DNA from: Chlorocebus sabaeus | Taxonomy: Eukaryota; Chordata; Mammalia; Primates; Cercopithecidae | DNA: 64,000 nt | Assembly (NCBI RefSeq): GCF_047675955.1 | Contig: NC_132931.1 | Span: forward strand, 496,001-560,000 | Direction: 5' to 3' | Shown: positions 55,125-64,000 of the stretch, in pieces | Position numbering within the stretch: the stretch's first letter is position 1 | Layout: each line of letters starts with the position of its first letter | Notes under the pieces: generated by a model | The model's input: only the letters and a program-made list of their open reading frames with translations | Databases searched by the model: none | What the model was told of the DNA's origin: nothing | Translations under genes and position numbers: made by a program

Positions 55125-56730
55125 TTTTTTGTTGTTGTTGTATTTTCTGTATTCCGCTTTCTGCTTCCCCTTCTCCCTCTGGTTTCCCAGGACTCTTATT
55201 CATGTGGTCCAGAGATGCTGGATGCTGAGTAGCAATAGAAGAACTTTGAGATAATTCAATAGACAACTAGAAAGAGTCTACAATCCACCAGACCATTCAC
55301 AACTGGAGTACAAGATGCAGGAGCATGTCAGGGAAGTAAAGCCCATGAAAAAGTGTGAGTCTGGAAAGCAGACCAGACTCAGTGTGCTGGTGAATATTGA
55401 GTGAGTCAACTTGTTTGGTCTGAAGGAAGCAAAGTATTATTCCTGTGTGTGTCTGTGAGGGTGTTGCCAAAGGAGATTAACATTTGAGTCAGTGGACTGG
55501 GAGAGGCAGACCCACTCTCAATCTGGGTGGGCACCATCCAATCAGCTGCCAGCGTGGCTAGAATAAAGCAGCCAGAGGAGCCAGGAAGGACTAGACTTGC
55601 TGAGTCTTCCGGCCTCCATCTTTCTCTCCTGCTGGACACTTCCTGCCCTCAAAAATCAGACTACAAGTCCTTCAGCTTGTGGACTTTTGGACTTACACCA
55701 GGGGTTTGCCAGGGGCTCTCAGGCCTTTGGCCACAGACTGAAGGCTGCACTGTCGGCTTCCCTACTTTGGAGGTTTGGGGACTCGGACTGACTTCCTTGC
55801 TCCTCAGCTTACAGACGGTCTATTGTCGGACTTCACCTTGTGATCGTGTGAGTCAATTCTCCTTGATAAAATTCCCTTCATGTATACATCTATTCTATGA
55901 ATCCTATCCCTCTAGAGAACCCTCATTAATACACCGAGGATTGACTACTTGGAAATGGAGGAAGAAAGGCAAGATCTGGGTACTCTGCTAAGCTGTGGTC
56001 AGCACATAGCCCAGGATCCCAGCCTTTGATGCGGCCTAGAATAGAACAAGCAGCTATGGAGCCCTCAACTCCAGAAGCTTGTCCAGAAAACCTACTGCTA
56101 GTTCTTTTTGGGAGCTACTAAGCCATGGGTCTTGACGCTTGAGACACCCATTGCCAGGCAAGTGGAATCAGGGGTCAGGGGCTTGGAGAAAGGAGATATG
56201 GGCAGGATCTAGCCCTGGAAGACTGGGAAGGAGGCCCAGAACCAGGCACTGGGAACAACACAGCAGGAAGGAACCAAACCCTTTCCTCCATTCTTTAGTC
56301 TGTCTCTTGGTCCTCCACTTGAAACATATGCCTCCTTGCCAAGCCTCAAGCATGCCAATCACAATCCTGCCACAGGGCCTTTGCACAGGCTGGTGGGGAT
56401 CTGCCTAAATGCTCTTTCCCCATAGAGCAGCTAAAAAATGGAGGAGGAAGGAGTAGGAACCAACTCCAAGAGCCTGGGAGTGGATCTCAAAGTGGAAACC
56501 AGTCATCATAAAATGTGGTTGCTAAGGTCAGAGCAGGATGAGGAAAAAGACCAGATTGATGGTTGAAAGCTGGGGCCCTTGTCTGCAGGGAGGAGGGTTC
56601 CCAGGGTGGGGCAGGTAGAGAAGAAATGGGCTTGGAGGGATATGAGGCCAGGGATCCTGGTGAGCCTTGAACTGCCCTTCATCCTGATTATACCTCCATG
56701 ACTGTGATTTAGTCCTAAAAATGCAAAGAG
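55125..56730. other. No gene recognised; part is LTR-like
   Basis: About 55380-55935 has the layout of an old interspersed LTR-type repeat ('gtgtctgtgagggtgttgcc', 'ctctagagaaccctcattaa'), family not named. The rest, including a G/A-rich stretch to 56730, has no recognisable gene. Frames of up to 154 aa lack domains. Confidence 0.4.
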
Positions 56731-57010
56731 AGGGCTGGGAAAGATAGCTAACACCTGTGTTTTGGGAGGCTGAGGTGGGAGGATTGCTTGAGCCCAGGTA
56801 TTCATGACAAACCTGGGCAATATAGTGAGACCTTGTCTCTAAACAAATTTTTAAAAATTAGCCAGGTGTGGTGGTATATACCTGTATTCCCAGCTACTTG
56901 GGAGACAGAGGTTGGAGAATTGCTTGAGCCCAGGAGTTGGAGGCTGCAGCAAGCTATGATTGCACCACTGCACTCCAGCCTGGGTGACACAATAAAGCCC
57001 TGTCTCTAAG
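56731..57010 (+). mobile_element. Old Alu (AluJ-like), shortened left arm
   Basis: Plus-strand Alu with part of the first ~40 bp missing. Confidence 0.85.
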
Positions 57011-57261
57011 AACAAAAATGCAAACAGGAAGAATGAGATCATACCTAACACTGGTGTTTCCAGGACTGCTGTCATCGATAAAGTGGACTGGATCTGATTG
57101 TGGAGCTCTTCCCTTTGGTAAGCAATAATTAAATACCTATGATGCACAGGACCATCGTGCTAGAGCTGAAGACATGTAACCCATCCATTCACTTATTTAT
57201 TCATTAGTCCACAAATAATTACTGAGCATCTTCTATGCATCAGGTACCAGTTTAGGTGCTT

Positions 57262-57621
57262 CAGTTTATTAGTCTGTTCTCATGCTGCTGGTAAAGACAT
57301 ACCTGAAACTGGGTAACTTATAAAGAAAAAGAGGTTTAATGGACTCACAGCTCTACGTGGCTGGGGAGCTTTCATAATCACGGCAGAAGGCAAAAGGCAT
57401 ATCTCACATGGCAGCAGGCAAGAGAGAGCTTGTGCAAGGAAACTCCCCTTTATAAAACCATCAGATCTCTTTAGACTTATTCACTGTTATGAGAACAGCA
57501 TGGGAAAAACCCGCCATGATTAACTTACCTTCCACTGGGCCCTTCCCATGACACATGGGAATTACAGGAACTACAATTCAAGATGAAATTTGGGTGGGGA
57601 CACCGCCAAACCATAACACTG
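57262..57621 (-). mobile_element. MST/THE1 LTR, antisense
   Basis: Complete-looking LTR in reverse orientation, from 'attagtctgttctcatgctg' to 'ccaaaccataaca'. Confidence 0.88.
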
Positions 57622-58156
57622 GGATATGTCCGTGAGCAAAATAAAGATTTCCATTCACAAGGAGCTTACAGGGTGAGTAGAGAGAGAGAATAAATCTCCA
57701 CTTAAAACAATAAGTATAAATATAATACATTTTTATAATATGATAAAGGTAATAAAGGTAAATTATTTAATATATAATGTAAAAATGCAATAAATATAGT
57801 AAATAAATTCATGTGTGATAAATTATACTGGGTAACATAAAAAGCACAGCAGGGTAATAGGAATACAGAGGTGAGGTGCCATTTTAAATATGGTAGACAG
57901 GTTAGGCCTTGCTGAGAAAGTGACATTTGAGGAAAGTCTAAACAGAGGTGAGCGATCCAGGTAGAAGAGCATTTACACAGATTCACCAGCCTTTGCAAAG
58001 GCTTTAGCCCCCTAAATGTTTATTGAAAATCACTGATATAAGGTAGATTGGTTAATAGGAGAAAAGGCATACAAATTTATTTAACATGTGTACACAAGAG
58101 CCTTCAGAATAAAGACCCAACCTCCCAGTGAGTTACAGAAGATTGTATGCCATCTT
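57622..58156. other. AT-rich, nothing recognised
   Basis: No gene or repeat that I can support. Confidence 0.45.
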
Positions 58157-58243
58157 GGCAGAGAGCAATGGCTCATGCTTGTAATCCTAGCACTTTGGGA
58201 AGCCCAGGCAGGAGGATTGCTTGAGGTCAGGAGTTCAAGACCA
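58157..58243 (+). mobile_element. Alu 5' fragment
   Basis: About 85 bp of the left arm ('ggctcatgcttgtaatccta') only. Confidence 0.8.
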
Positions 58244-58387
58244 GAAGCTTATAGATCATTTTGAAGTTACAGAAAGAATGGAGCCTTGGATCTGGGTAAA
58301 AACAGGTTATGGGAAAGGAGCAGGGAGAATTCTGTTAAAGGGATTACTAGGGAGAATAAATGGATTGGGGAACTTGTAAATAGTTAT

Positions 58388-58999
58388 CTTTGGAATTTTT
58401 TTTTATTATTATTATACTTTAAGTTCTAGGGTACATGTGCACAATGTGCAGGTTTGTTACACATGTATACATGTGCCATGTTGGTGTGCTGCACCCATTA
58501 ACTCGTCATTTACATTAGGTATATCTCCTAATGCTATCCCTTTCCCCTCCCCCCTCCCCACAATAGGACCCAGTGTGTGATGCTCCCCTTCCTGTGTCCA
58601 AGTGATCTCATTGTTCAATTCCCACTTATGAGTGAGAACATGCGGTATTTGGTTTTCTGTTCTTACGATAGTTTGCTGAGAATGATGGTTTCCAGCTGCA
58701 TCCATGTCCCTACAAAGGACACAACTCATCCTTTTTTATGGCTGCATAGTATTCCATGGTGTATATGTGCCACATTTTCTTAATCCAGTCTGTCACTGAT
58801 GGACATTTGGGTTGATTCCAAGTCTTTGCTATTGTGAATAGTGCCGCAATAAACATACATGTCCATGTGTCTTTATAGCAGCATGAGTTATAATCCTTTG
58901 GGTATATCCCCAATAGTGGGATGGCTGGGTCAAATGGTATTTCTAGTTCTAGATCCTTGAGGAATCGCCACACTATTTTCCAAAATGGTTGAACTAGTT
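58388..58999 (-). mobile_element. L1 3' end (L1P-type), antisense, 5'-truncated
   Basis: Starts with the T-rich/(ATT)n complement of the L1 poly(A) and 'actttaagttctagggtaca'. It continues through the 3' UTR into the ORF2 end. It stops at 'ggttgaactagttt', where an LTR fragment begins. Confidence 0.9.
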
Positions 59000-59000
59000 T

Positions 59001-59653
59001 CTCTCCACGTGATAGTCTGAAATATGGCCTCGTGGGATGAGAAAGACCTGACCGTCCCCCAGCCCAACACCCATAAAGGGTCTGTGCTGAGGAGGATTAG
59101 TAAAAGAGGAAGGCCTCTTGCAGTTGAAATAGAGGAAGGCCACTGTCTCCTGCCTGCCCCTGGGAACTGAATGTCTCGGTATAAAACCCAATGGTACATT
59201 TGTTCAATTCTGAGATAGGAGAAAAACTGCCCTATGGCGGGAGGCGAGACATGTTGGCAGCAATGCTGCTTTGTTATTCTTTACTCCTCTGAGATGTTTG
59301 GGTGGAGAGAAACATAAATCTGGCCTATGTGCACATCCAGGTATAGTACCTTCCCTTGAACTTAATTATGACATAGATTCTTTTGCTCACATGTTTTCTT
59401 GCTGACCTTCTCCCTATTATCACCCTGCTCTCCTACCGCATTCCACTTGCTGAGATAATGAAAATAATAATCGATAAAAACTGAGGGAACTCAGAGACAG
59501 GTGCCGGTGCAGGTCCTTCATATGCTGAGTACCGGTCTCCTGGGCCCACTGCTGTTTCTCTATACTTTGTCTCTGTGTCTTCTTTCTTTTCTCAGTCTCT
59601 CGTCCCACCTGACAGATATACCCACAGGTGTGGCGGGGCAGGCCACCCTTTCA
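59001..59653 (+). mobile_element. Older HML-2-type (LTR5-related) LTR, 5'-truncated
   Basis: From 'ctccacgtgatagtctgaaa' to 'gccaccctttca' the sequence is homologous to the proviral LTRs here, but diverged and lacking its first third. It keeps the U3 block (59023-59260), including TATAAAA at 59180-59186, that the young provirus has lost. No PBS follows, so no provirus is attached. Confidence 0.88.
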
Positions 59654-59654
59654 T

Positions 59655-60000
59655 CAGCTCACTGCAGGGTGTACAAGAAGCATGGTGCCAGCATCTGCTT
59701 CTGGTGAGAGCCTCAGGAAGCTTCCATTCACGGCAGAAGGTGAAGGAGAACCAACCCTTCACCTAAATGGTGGGAGAGAAAGGAAGAGAGAGGGGAGGAG
59801 GTGCCAGGCTCTTTTTAATAATCAGTACTCCCAGGAACTGGCAGAGTGAGAACTTGTTTATTACGGCTGGGACAGCACCAAGACATTCATCAGGGATCCA
59901 ACCCCGATGACCAAAACACCTCCCATTAGGCCCCACTTTCAACACTGGGTATCACATTTCAACATGAGATTTGGAGGGGACAAATATCCAAACTATGTCA
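59655..60000 (-). mobile_element. MST/THE1 LTR, antisense
   Basis: Reverse-orientation MaLR LTR ('ggtgccagcatctgcttctg' to 'caaactatgtca'). Confidence 0.85.
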
Positions 60001-60520
60001 GGGGGGTTCTTGCTAAACTGACTTAGCAGGGTTCTTGCTAAAACTGGATTGTATAAGAAAGTGCACAGACAGGCCTAGCAGAAGATTCAAAGGCCTAACT
60101 GAAATTTGGCCCAGCAAAGAGTCTTTGTCAGGGCAGGGAATGCCCTGAGATCATTGTACAGGCCCAGTACTTGCGAAAGGAGAAGGGGAAGGAAGGGAGA
60201 TGGGGTGGCAAGAGTCTGAGATAGTGGTGGTACTATGAGAATATCTGAGCAAGTTGAATGGGGACCTCTAGGGCAGAGAGACATCCCAGAGAGGTGTCCC
60301 ATGTTGAGTGGGACTGGCCAGGCACTGGTGCCTTTCCGAGCTAGTCACTTACTGGGCACTGTCTGGGAAGACTGTGGTCTCACCTCAACTGCTGAAGTGG
60401 AGGCTGATGTCTAACTGCACTCTTTGTAGCTGAATGGCAAATTCATTCTTGTAAAGAGATCTGAGAAGCATATGTGCAAGGCTTCTTTTTTTTTTTTTTT
60501 TTTTTAAATGAAGAGCCATG
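60001..60520. other. Unassigned, possibly MaLR-associated
   Basis: No gene recognised. A short direct repeat (ggttcttgctaaa) occurs near 60006 and 60030. Confidence 0.4.
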
Positions 60521-60795
60521 GCTGGGCATGGTAGCTCATATCTATAATCCCAGCACTTTGGGAAGTCAAGGAGGGAAGACAGCTTGAGGCCAGGAGTTTG
60601 AGACCACATGGGCAATATAACCAACACATCTCTACAAAAAGTAAAAATTTGCCCAGCATGGTGATGCCTATTTTTAGTCCTGCTACTTGGGAGGCTGAGG
60701 AGGGAGGATCACTTAAGCCTAGGAGTTTGAGGGTGCAGTGAGCTATGATCACAGCACTGAACTCCATCATGGGCAACAGAGTAAGACCTTATAAA
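60521..60795 (+). mobile_element. Old Alu (AluJ-like)
   Basis: Diverged plus-strand Alu. Its tail leads into the purine-rich simple repeat. Confidence 0.83.
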
Positions 60796-60798
<3 letters not shown>

Positions 60799-60830
<32 letters not shown>

Positions 60831-60986
60831 GAGGGAGGGAAGGAGGGAGGGAAAGAAAGATGGATGGACGGAAGGAAGGAAGGAAGGAAGGAAGGAAAAA
60901 GATAAAAGAAAGAAAAAGGAAGGAGGGAGGGAGGGAGGGAGGAAGGAAGGAAGAAAGAAAGGAAGGAAGGAAGGAAGGGAGAGAGA

Positions 60987-61079
<93 letters not shown>

Positions 61080-61217
61080 AAAAGAAAGAAAGGGAGAGAG
61101 AAAGAAAGAAAGAAAGAAAGAGAAAGAAAGAAAGACAGATGGAAGGAAGGGAGGAAGGGAAGGAAGGAAGGAAGGAAGGAAGGAAGGAAGGAAGGAAGGA
61201 AGGAAGGAAGGAAGGAA
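60799..61217 (+). repeat. Polypurine simple-repeat tract (GA/GGAA/GAAA)n
   Basis: About 420 bp made almost only of A and G on this strand: (GA)n, then (GGAA)n and (GGGA)n, then a long pure (GAAA)n at about 60985-61080, then (GGAA)n again. It reads open as a Lys/Glu/Arg-rich frame but is not a gene. Confidence 0.95.
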
Positions 61218-61227
61218 CGAACTAGGG

Positions 61228-61348
61228 TAGGGTCAGGTGCGGGGGCTCACACCTGTAATCCTAACACTTTGGGAGGCCGAGGTAGGAGGATCCCTTGGGC
61301 ACAGGAGTTTAAGACCAGCCTGAGCAACGTAGGGAGACCCTGTCTCTA

Positions 61349-61393
<45 letters not shown>
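61228..61393 (+). mobile_element. Alu left-monomer fragment with (AAAT)n tail
   Basis: One Alu arm ('gtcaggtgcgggggctcac') followed by a pure (AAAT)n at about 61351-61393. Confidence 0.85.
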
Positions 61394-61967
61394 CATATGT
61401 AAATTTAAAAAAGAAAAGGACCAGGGTAAAACCATCTCTAATGTTTCAATGCAAGCTGCATGTATCTCTTCATAAGCATTTTAATTGTGTGAACATTTCA
61501 AGCATGAGCATAAAGAACTCCCCACTTTTCCTTGAAGCTAAGACATGCTTCACCTCAGCATCTGAATGCATTCCACCAGGGTTGATGTCCTGGGCCTACA
61601 TGCCACTATGAGTTGGCGAAGTCAGAGACCCAGTGACAAGACCCAGGAAAGCTCTGAACACACACAGATGAAGAGTGGGCTCGGAGCTGCCTACCATCTG
61701 AGGAGAGGTTGGGGCTCCAGGGAGAAGCTGGCGAGTGGGTGCTTCTCACTTCCCAGGAAGGGCCTCACACCTGCCTCATCAATCCTCTCTGGGCTCCTTT
61801 CCAGGTCCAACAGTCAAGGATGTCTTAAGATCCTCACTGTTTCCTCACTTGCCATTTAGGTTTTAGGAAATTAGATGTAAGAAAACACATCTCGTTCTTA
61901 TTTTTTTTTAAGCTGATGCCTTTGAAGATGGGGTTTAGGAAGAGGCTGCGTGGTCCCTGAGCCAAAA
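61394..61967. other. No gene recognised
   Basis: Short frames only; no repeat assigned. Confidence 0.4.
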
Positions 61968-62500
61968 TGTTACAGCAAAGGGGTACCAATCCAGACACCA
62001 AGAGGGGGTTCTTGGATCTCACGCAAGAAAGAATTCAGGGCAAGTCCATAAAGTGAAAGCAAGTTTATTAGGAAAGTAAAGGAATAAAAGAATGGCTATT
62101 CCATAGAGAGAGCAGACTGGAGGGCTGCTGGTTACCCATTTTTATGGTTATTTCTTGATGATATGCTAAACAAGGGCCCCCCCTTTTAGACCATATAGGG
62201 TAACTTCCTGATGTTGCCATGGCATTTGTAAGCTGTCATGGCACTGGTGGGAGTGTAGCAGTGAGGACGACCAGAGGTCACTCTTGTGGCCATCTTGGTT
62301 TCGGTGGGTTTTGGCCGGCTTCTTTACTGCAACCTGTTTTATCAGCAAGGTCTTTATGACCTGTATCTTGTGCTGATCTCCTATCTCATCCTGTGACTTA
62401 GAATGCCTTTATCATCTGGGAATGAGACCAGTAGGTCTCAGCCTCATGTTACCCAGCTTCTATTCAAGATGGATTTGCTCTGGTTCAAATGCCTCCGACA
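61968..62500 (-). mobile_element. ERV1-like LTR, antisense
   Basis: Bounded by tgttac on the left and cgaca on the right. Read on the minus strand it carries LTR-like text ('gccatggcaacatcaggaag', 'aataaacttgctttcacttt') with a poly(A) signal. I recognise it as a common primate LTR but cannot give the family with certainty. Confidence 0.7.
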
Positions 62501-63513
62501 ACAGCCTTGCAATGAAGAAAGAGTTTGATTGATGCAAGGCTGGCTACTCCACATGGAAAATTGAGTTGTTACTCAGATCCATCTCTCTGAGCATTTAGGG
62601 GCTAGGGTTTTCCAAAGGTAGTTTGGGGGAAGGTGGGCGTGGCTAGGCAATGGGTGCTTGCTGTTGAATGGTTGGAGGCATCATTATAGGGGTGTAGAAA
62701 ATTGTCTTCCTGCACACAGAGTCACTTATGGGAAGGGACACTGGAGTGGTTGGGGTTGGTGGGTCCAGGAGGAGCCATCTGTAGTCAGAAATGCAAAAAA
62801 CCTGAGAAGATATCTCAAAAGGCCAACCTTAGGTTCTGTAATAGTGATGTTATCTGCAGGAGTAATTGGGGAAGTTGCATATCTTGTGACCTCTGGAATA
62901 ATGGCTGGCAATTGTTTATGTCTACACCTTAGCAGAAATCAGGCTCCACTCATCTTCGTAGCCTGGTGGTCTCTCACTGGCTTTATGAAAGTGGTTGAGT
63001 TTTGGGCAAAGGCTATTATCGTTTAAACTATAAACTCAGTGTCTCCCAAAGTTAGCTTGGTCTAAATCCAGGAATGATTAAGAGCAGTTTGAAGGCCAAA
63101 GGCAAGGTGAGGGTTGGCCAGGCCAGATCTCCTTCACTGCCGTAATTTTCTAACTGATATAATTTTTGCAAAGGCAGTTTCAGTGAGGTTGAGCTAAGTT
63201 TAAAGGTAAAAACAAGAAAAGAAATAGGTAAATGAAGCTAAACTTGGGTAATGAATAAAATATATTCCAAGTTAACTGTTCCAGAGTGCCACAACTTGGG
63301 ACTCAACGTTAGCATTTCTTTCCACTGTAACTGTGGTGTCCATATTGTCAGTGAACAGTTTACTGGTAATGAAATTTACCCTTGGATAACTAGCTGTTTC
63401 CACATGTTCATGGCCTGTGTGGAGGACTTGGATAGTCACATGCATCTGAAATTCCTATGCAGTCATAAGGTAGAGGCAGTTGTTTTACATATTTCATTGC
63501 TCAGATAAATAAG
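62501..63513 (-). other. Unassigned, perhaps ERV internal sequence
   Basis: It follows the antisense LTR and may hold remnants of retroviral interior, but no pol or env motif is readable. Frames of up to 122 aa have no recognised domain. Confidence 0.3.
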
Positions 63514-63655
63514 TTGATTAGCAGGGCATGGCATCAGGAACCTGTGGTTCCAACTTCTTAAGAGGCTGAGGCAGAAGGATCACTTCCGCCTGAGAGTTCG
63601 AGTCCAGCCTGGACAATATAGTGAGATCCTATCTCTTAACACAATAAATAAATAA
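63514..63655 (+). mobile_element. Alu monomer/AluJ fragment
   Basis: Diverged single arm with an (ATAA)n tail. Confidence 0.75.
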
Positions 63656-64000
63656 GTTCATCTCGTGTCTACATGTGGATCTGGGAGCTGGCGAATGAAC
63701 ATGAATTTGCTCAGAACACATATCCTCCCATCATGGCACTTTGATCTGGCTGAAGATAGGAGGGTGGAACACACAAGGTCCAGAGGCTGAAGAAATGACA
63801 GTGCATTTGTAGAAATGCTAATGACTTACAGTGGATGGAGCACAGGGCTTGGAGAGACATGTTCCCAGAGCGAGCAGAGCCAGGAGGTCTTTGCGCAGCC
63901 AGTGAGGAGCCTGGGCTCAATCTTGGGAAGAGTGGGAAGCTCTACCGGGCTTTAAGCGGGCAATGACACCATCAGCTTTGCTTGTGGAAAGGTCACTGGC
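63656..64000. other. No gene recognised
   Basis: Unassigned sequence to the window end. Confidence 0.4.

Noticed and set aside
59001..59653. Second HML-2 provirus
   Set aside because: Only a truncated LTR is present. No PBS or gag follows, and the next sequence is an antisense MaLR LTR.
60860..61225. 121-aa Lys/Glu/Arg-rich open frame
   Set aside because: It is the translation of a purine simple repeat.
1..64000. CRISPR arrays, bacterial operons, tRNA or rRNA genes
   Set aside because: The composition is primate and repeat-driven. No spaced direct-repeat array was seen, and tRNA-like A/B boxes occur only within Alus.

Overview
The window is primate genomic DNA, most likely from an Old World monkey (macaque/baboon type). 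It has about 45 Alu elements, antisense L1 pieces and MaLR LTRs. Several young AluY copies carry the 'gctcaagcctgtaatccc' and 'gagacgggcggatc' variants that I associate with cercopithecoid AluY lineages. The host gene is a KRAB C2H2 zinc-finger gene of the ZNF91-like type, typical of the cluster at human 19p12. The species and chromosome are inferences.

Layout. 1-16.8 kb: repeat-rich intergenic DNA with a decayed antisense zinc-finger relic (4.39-4.63 kb) and a GC-rich block without a recognised gene (5.0-8.6 kb). 16.8-33.7 kb: the KRAB-ZNF gene on the + strand, with promoter and exon 1 (ATG at 17066 directly before a splice donor), KRAB-A exon 23223-23349, second KRAB exon 23834-23929 and zinc-finger exon 30119-31683. 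The predicted protein is 596 aa with 14 canonical fingers. They include a tandem duplication of a four-finger block. Decayed finger units continue past the stop codon into the 3' UTR, and poly(A) signals lie near 33.69 kb.

35.1-46.9 kb: an ERVL-MaLR (MST/THE1-like) element split by a full-length betaretrovirus-like provirus of the HERV-K(HML-2) group at 36050-45909. The provirus has a perfect 6-bp target duplication (GGTTAT) and two 723-bp LTRs that differ at only two positions. It has a lysine-tRNA-type primer binding site and open gag, pro (dUTPase-protease-G-patch) and env frames. The only coding lesion I see is one frame break in pol near 40.70-40.72 kb. Between env and the 3' LTR lies about 0.77 kb resembling the U3 of MER11 (HML-8) LTRs, and the proviral LTR lacks about 238 nt of U3 that an older related LTR at 59.0-59.65 kb keeps. 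Together these features identify the Old World monkey HML-2/HML-8 recombinant lineage, in which the HML-8 segment is reported to act as a constitutive RNA transport element in place of Rec/RcRE.

46.9-64 kb: repeat-dense intergenic DNA with an antisense U6 pseudogene (50.27-50.38 kb), an inverted duplication of about 145 bp (54.52-54.66 against 54.98-55.12 kb), several MaLR LTRs, an L1 fused to an old HML-2-type LTR fragment, a polypurine tract of about 0.42 kb and an antisense ERV1-like LTR.

The host gene and the provirus are transcribed in the same direction, with the provirus starting about 2.4 kb beyond the gene's apparent poly(A) signals. KRAB zinc-finger proteins of this group commonly repress retroelements through TRIM28. 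The neighbourhood therefore pairs a candidate repressor with a recent invader, but nothing in the sequence shows that this protein binds this provirus.
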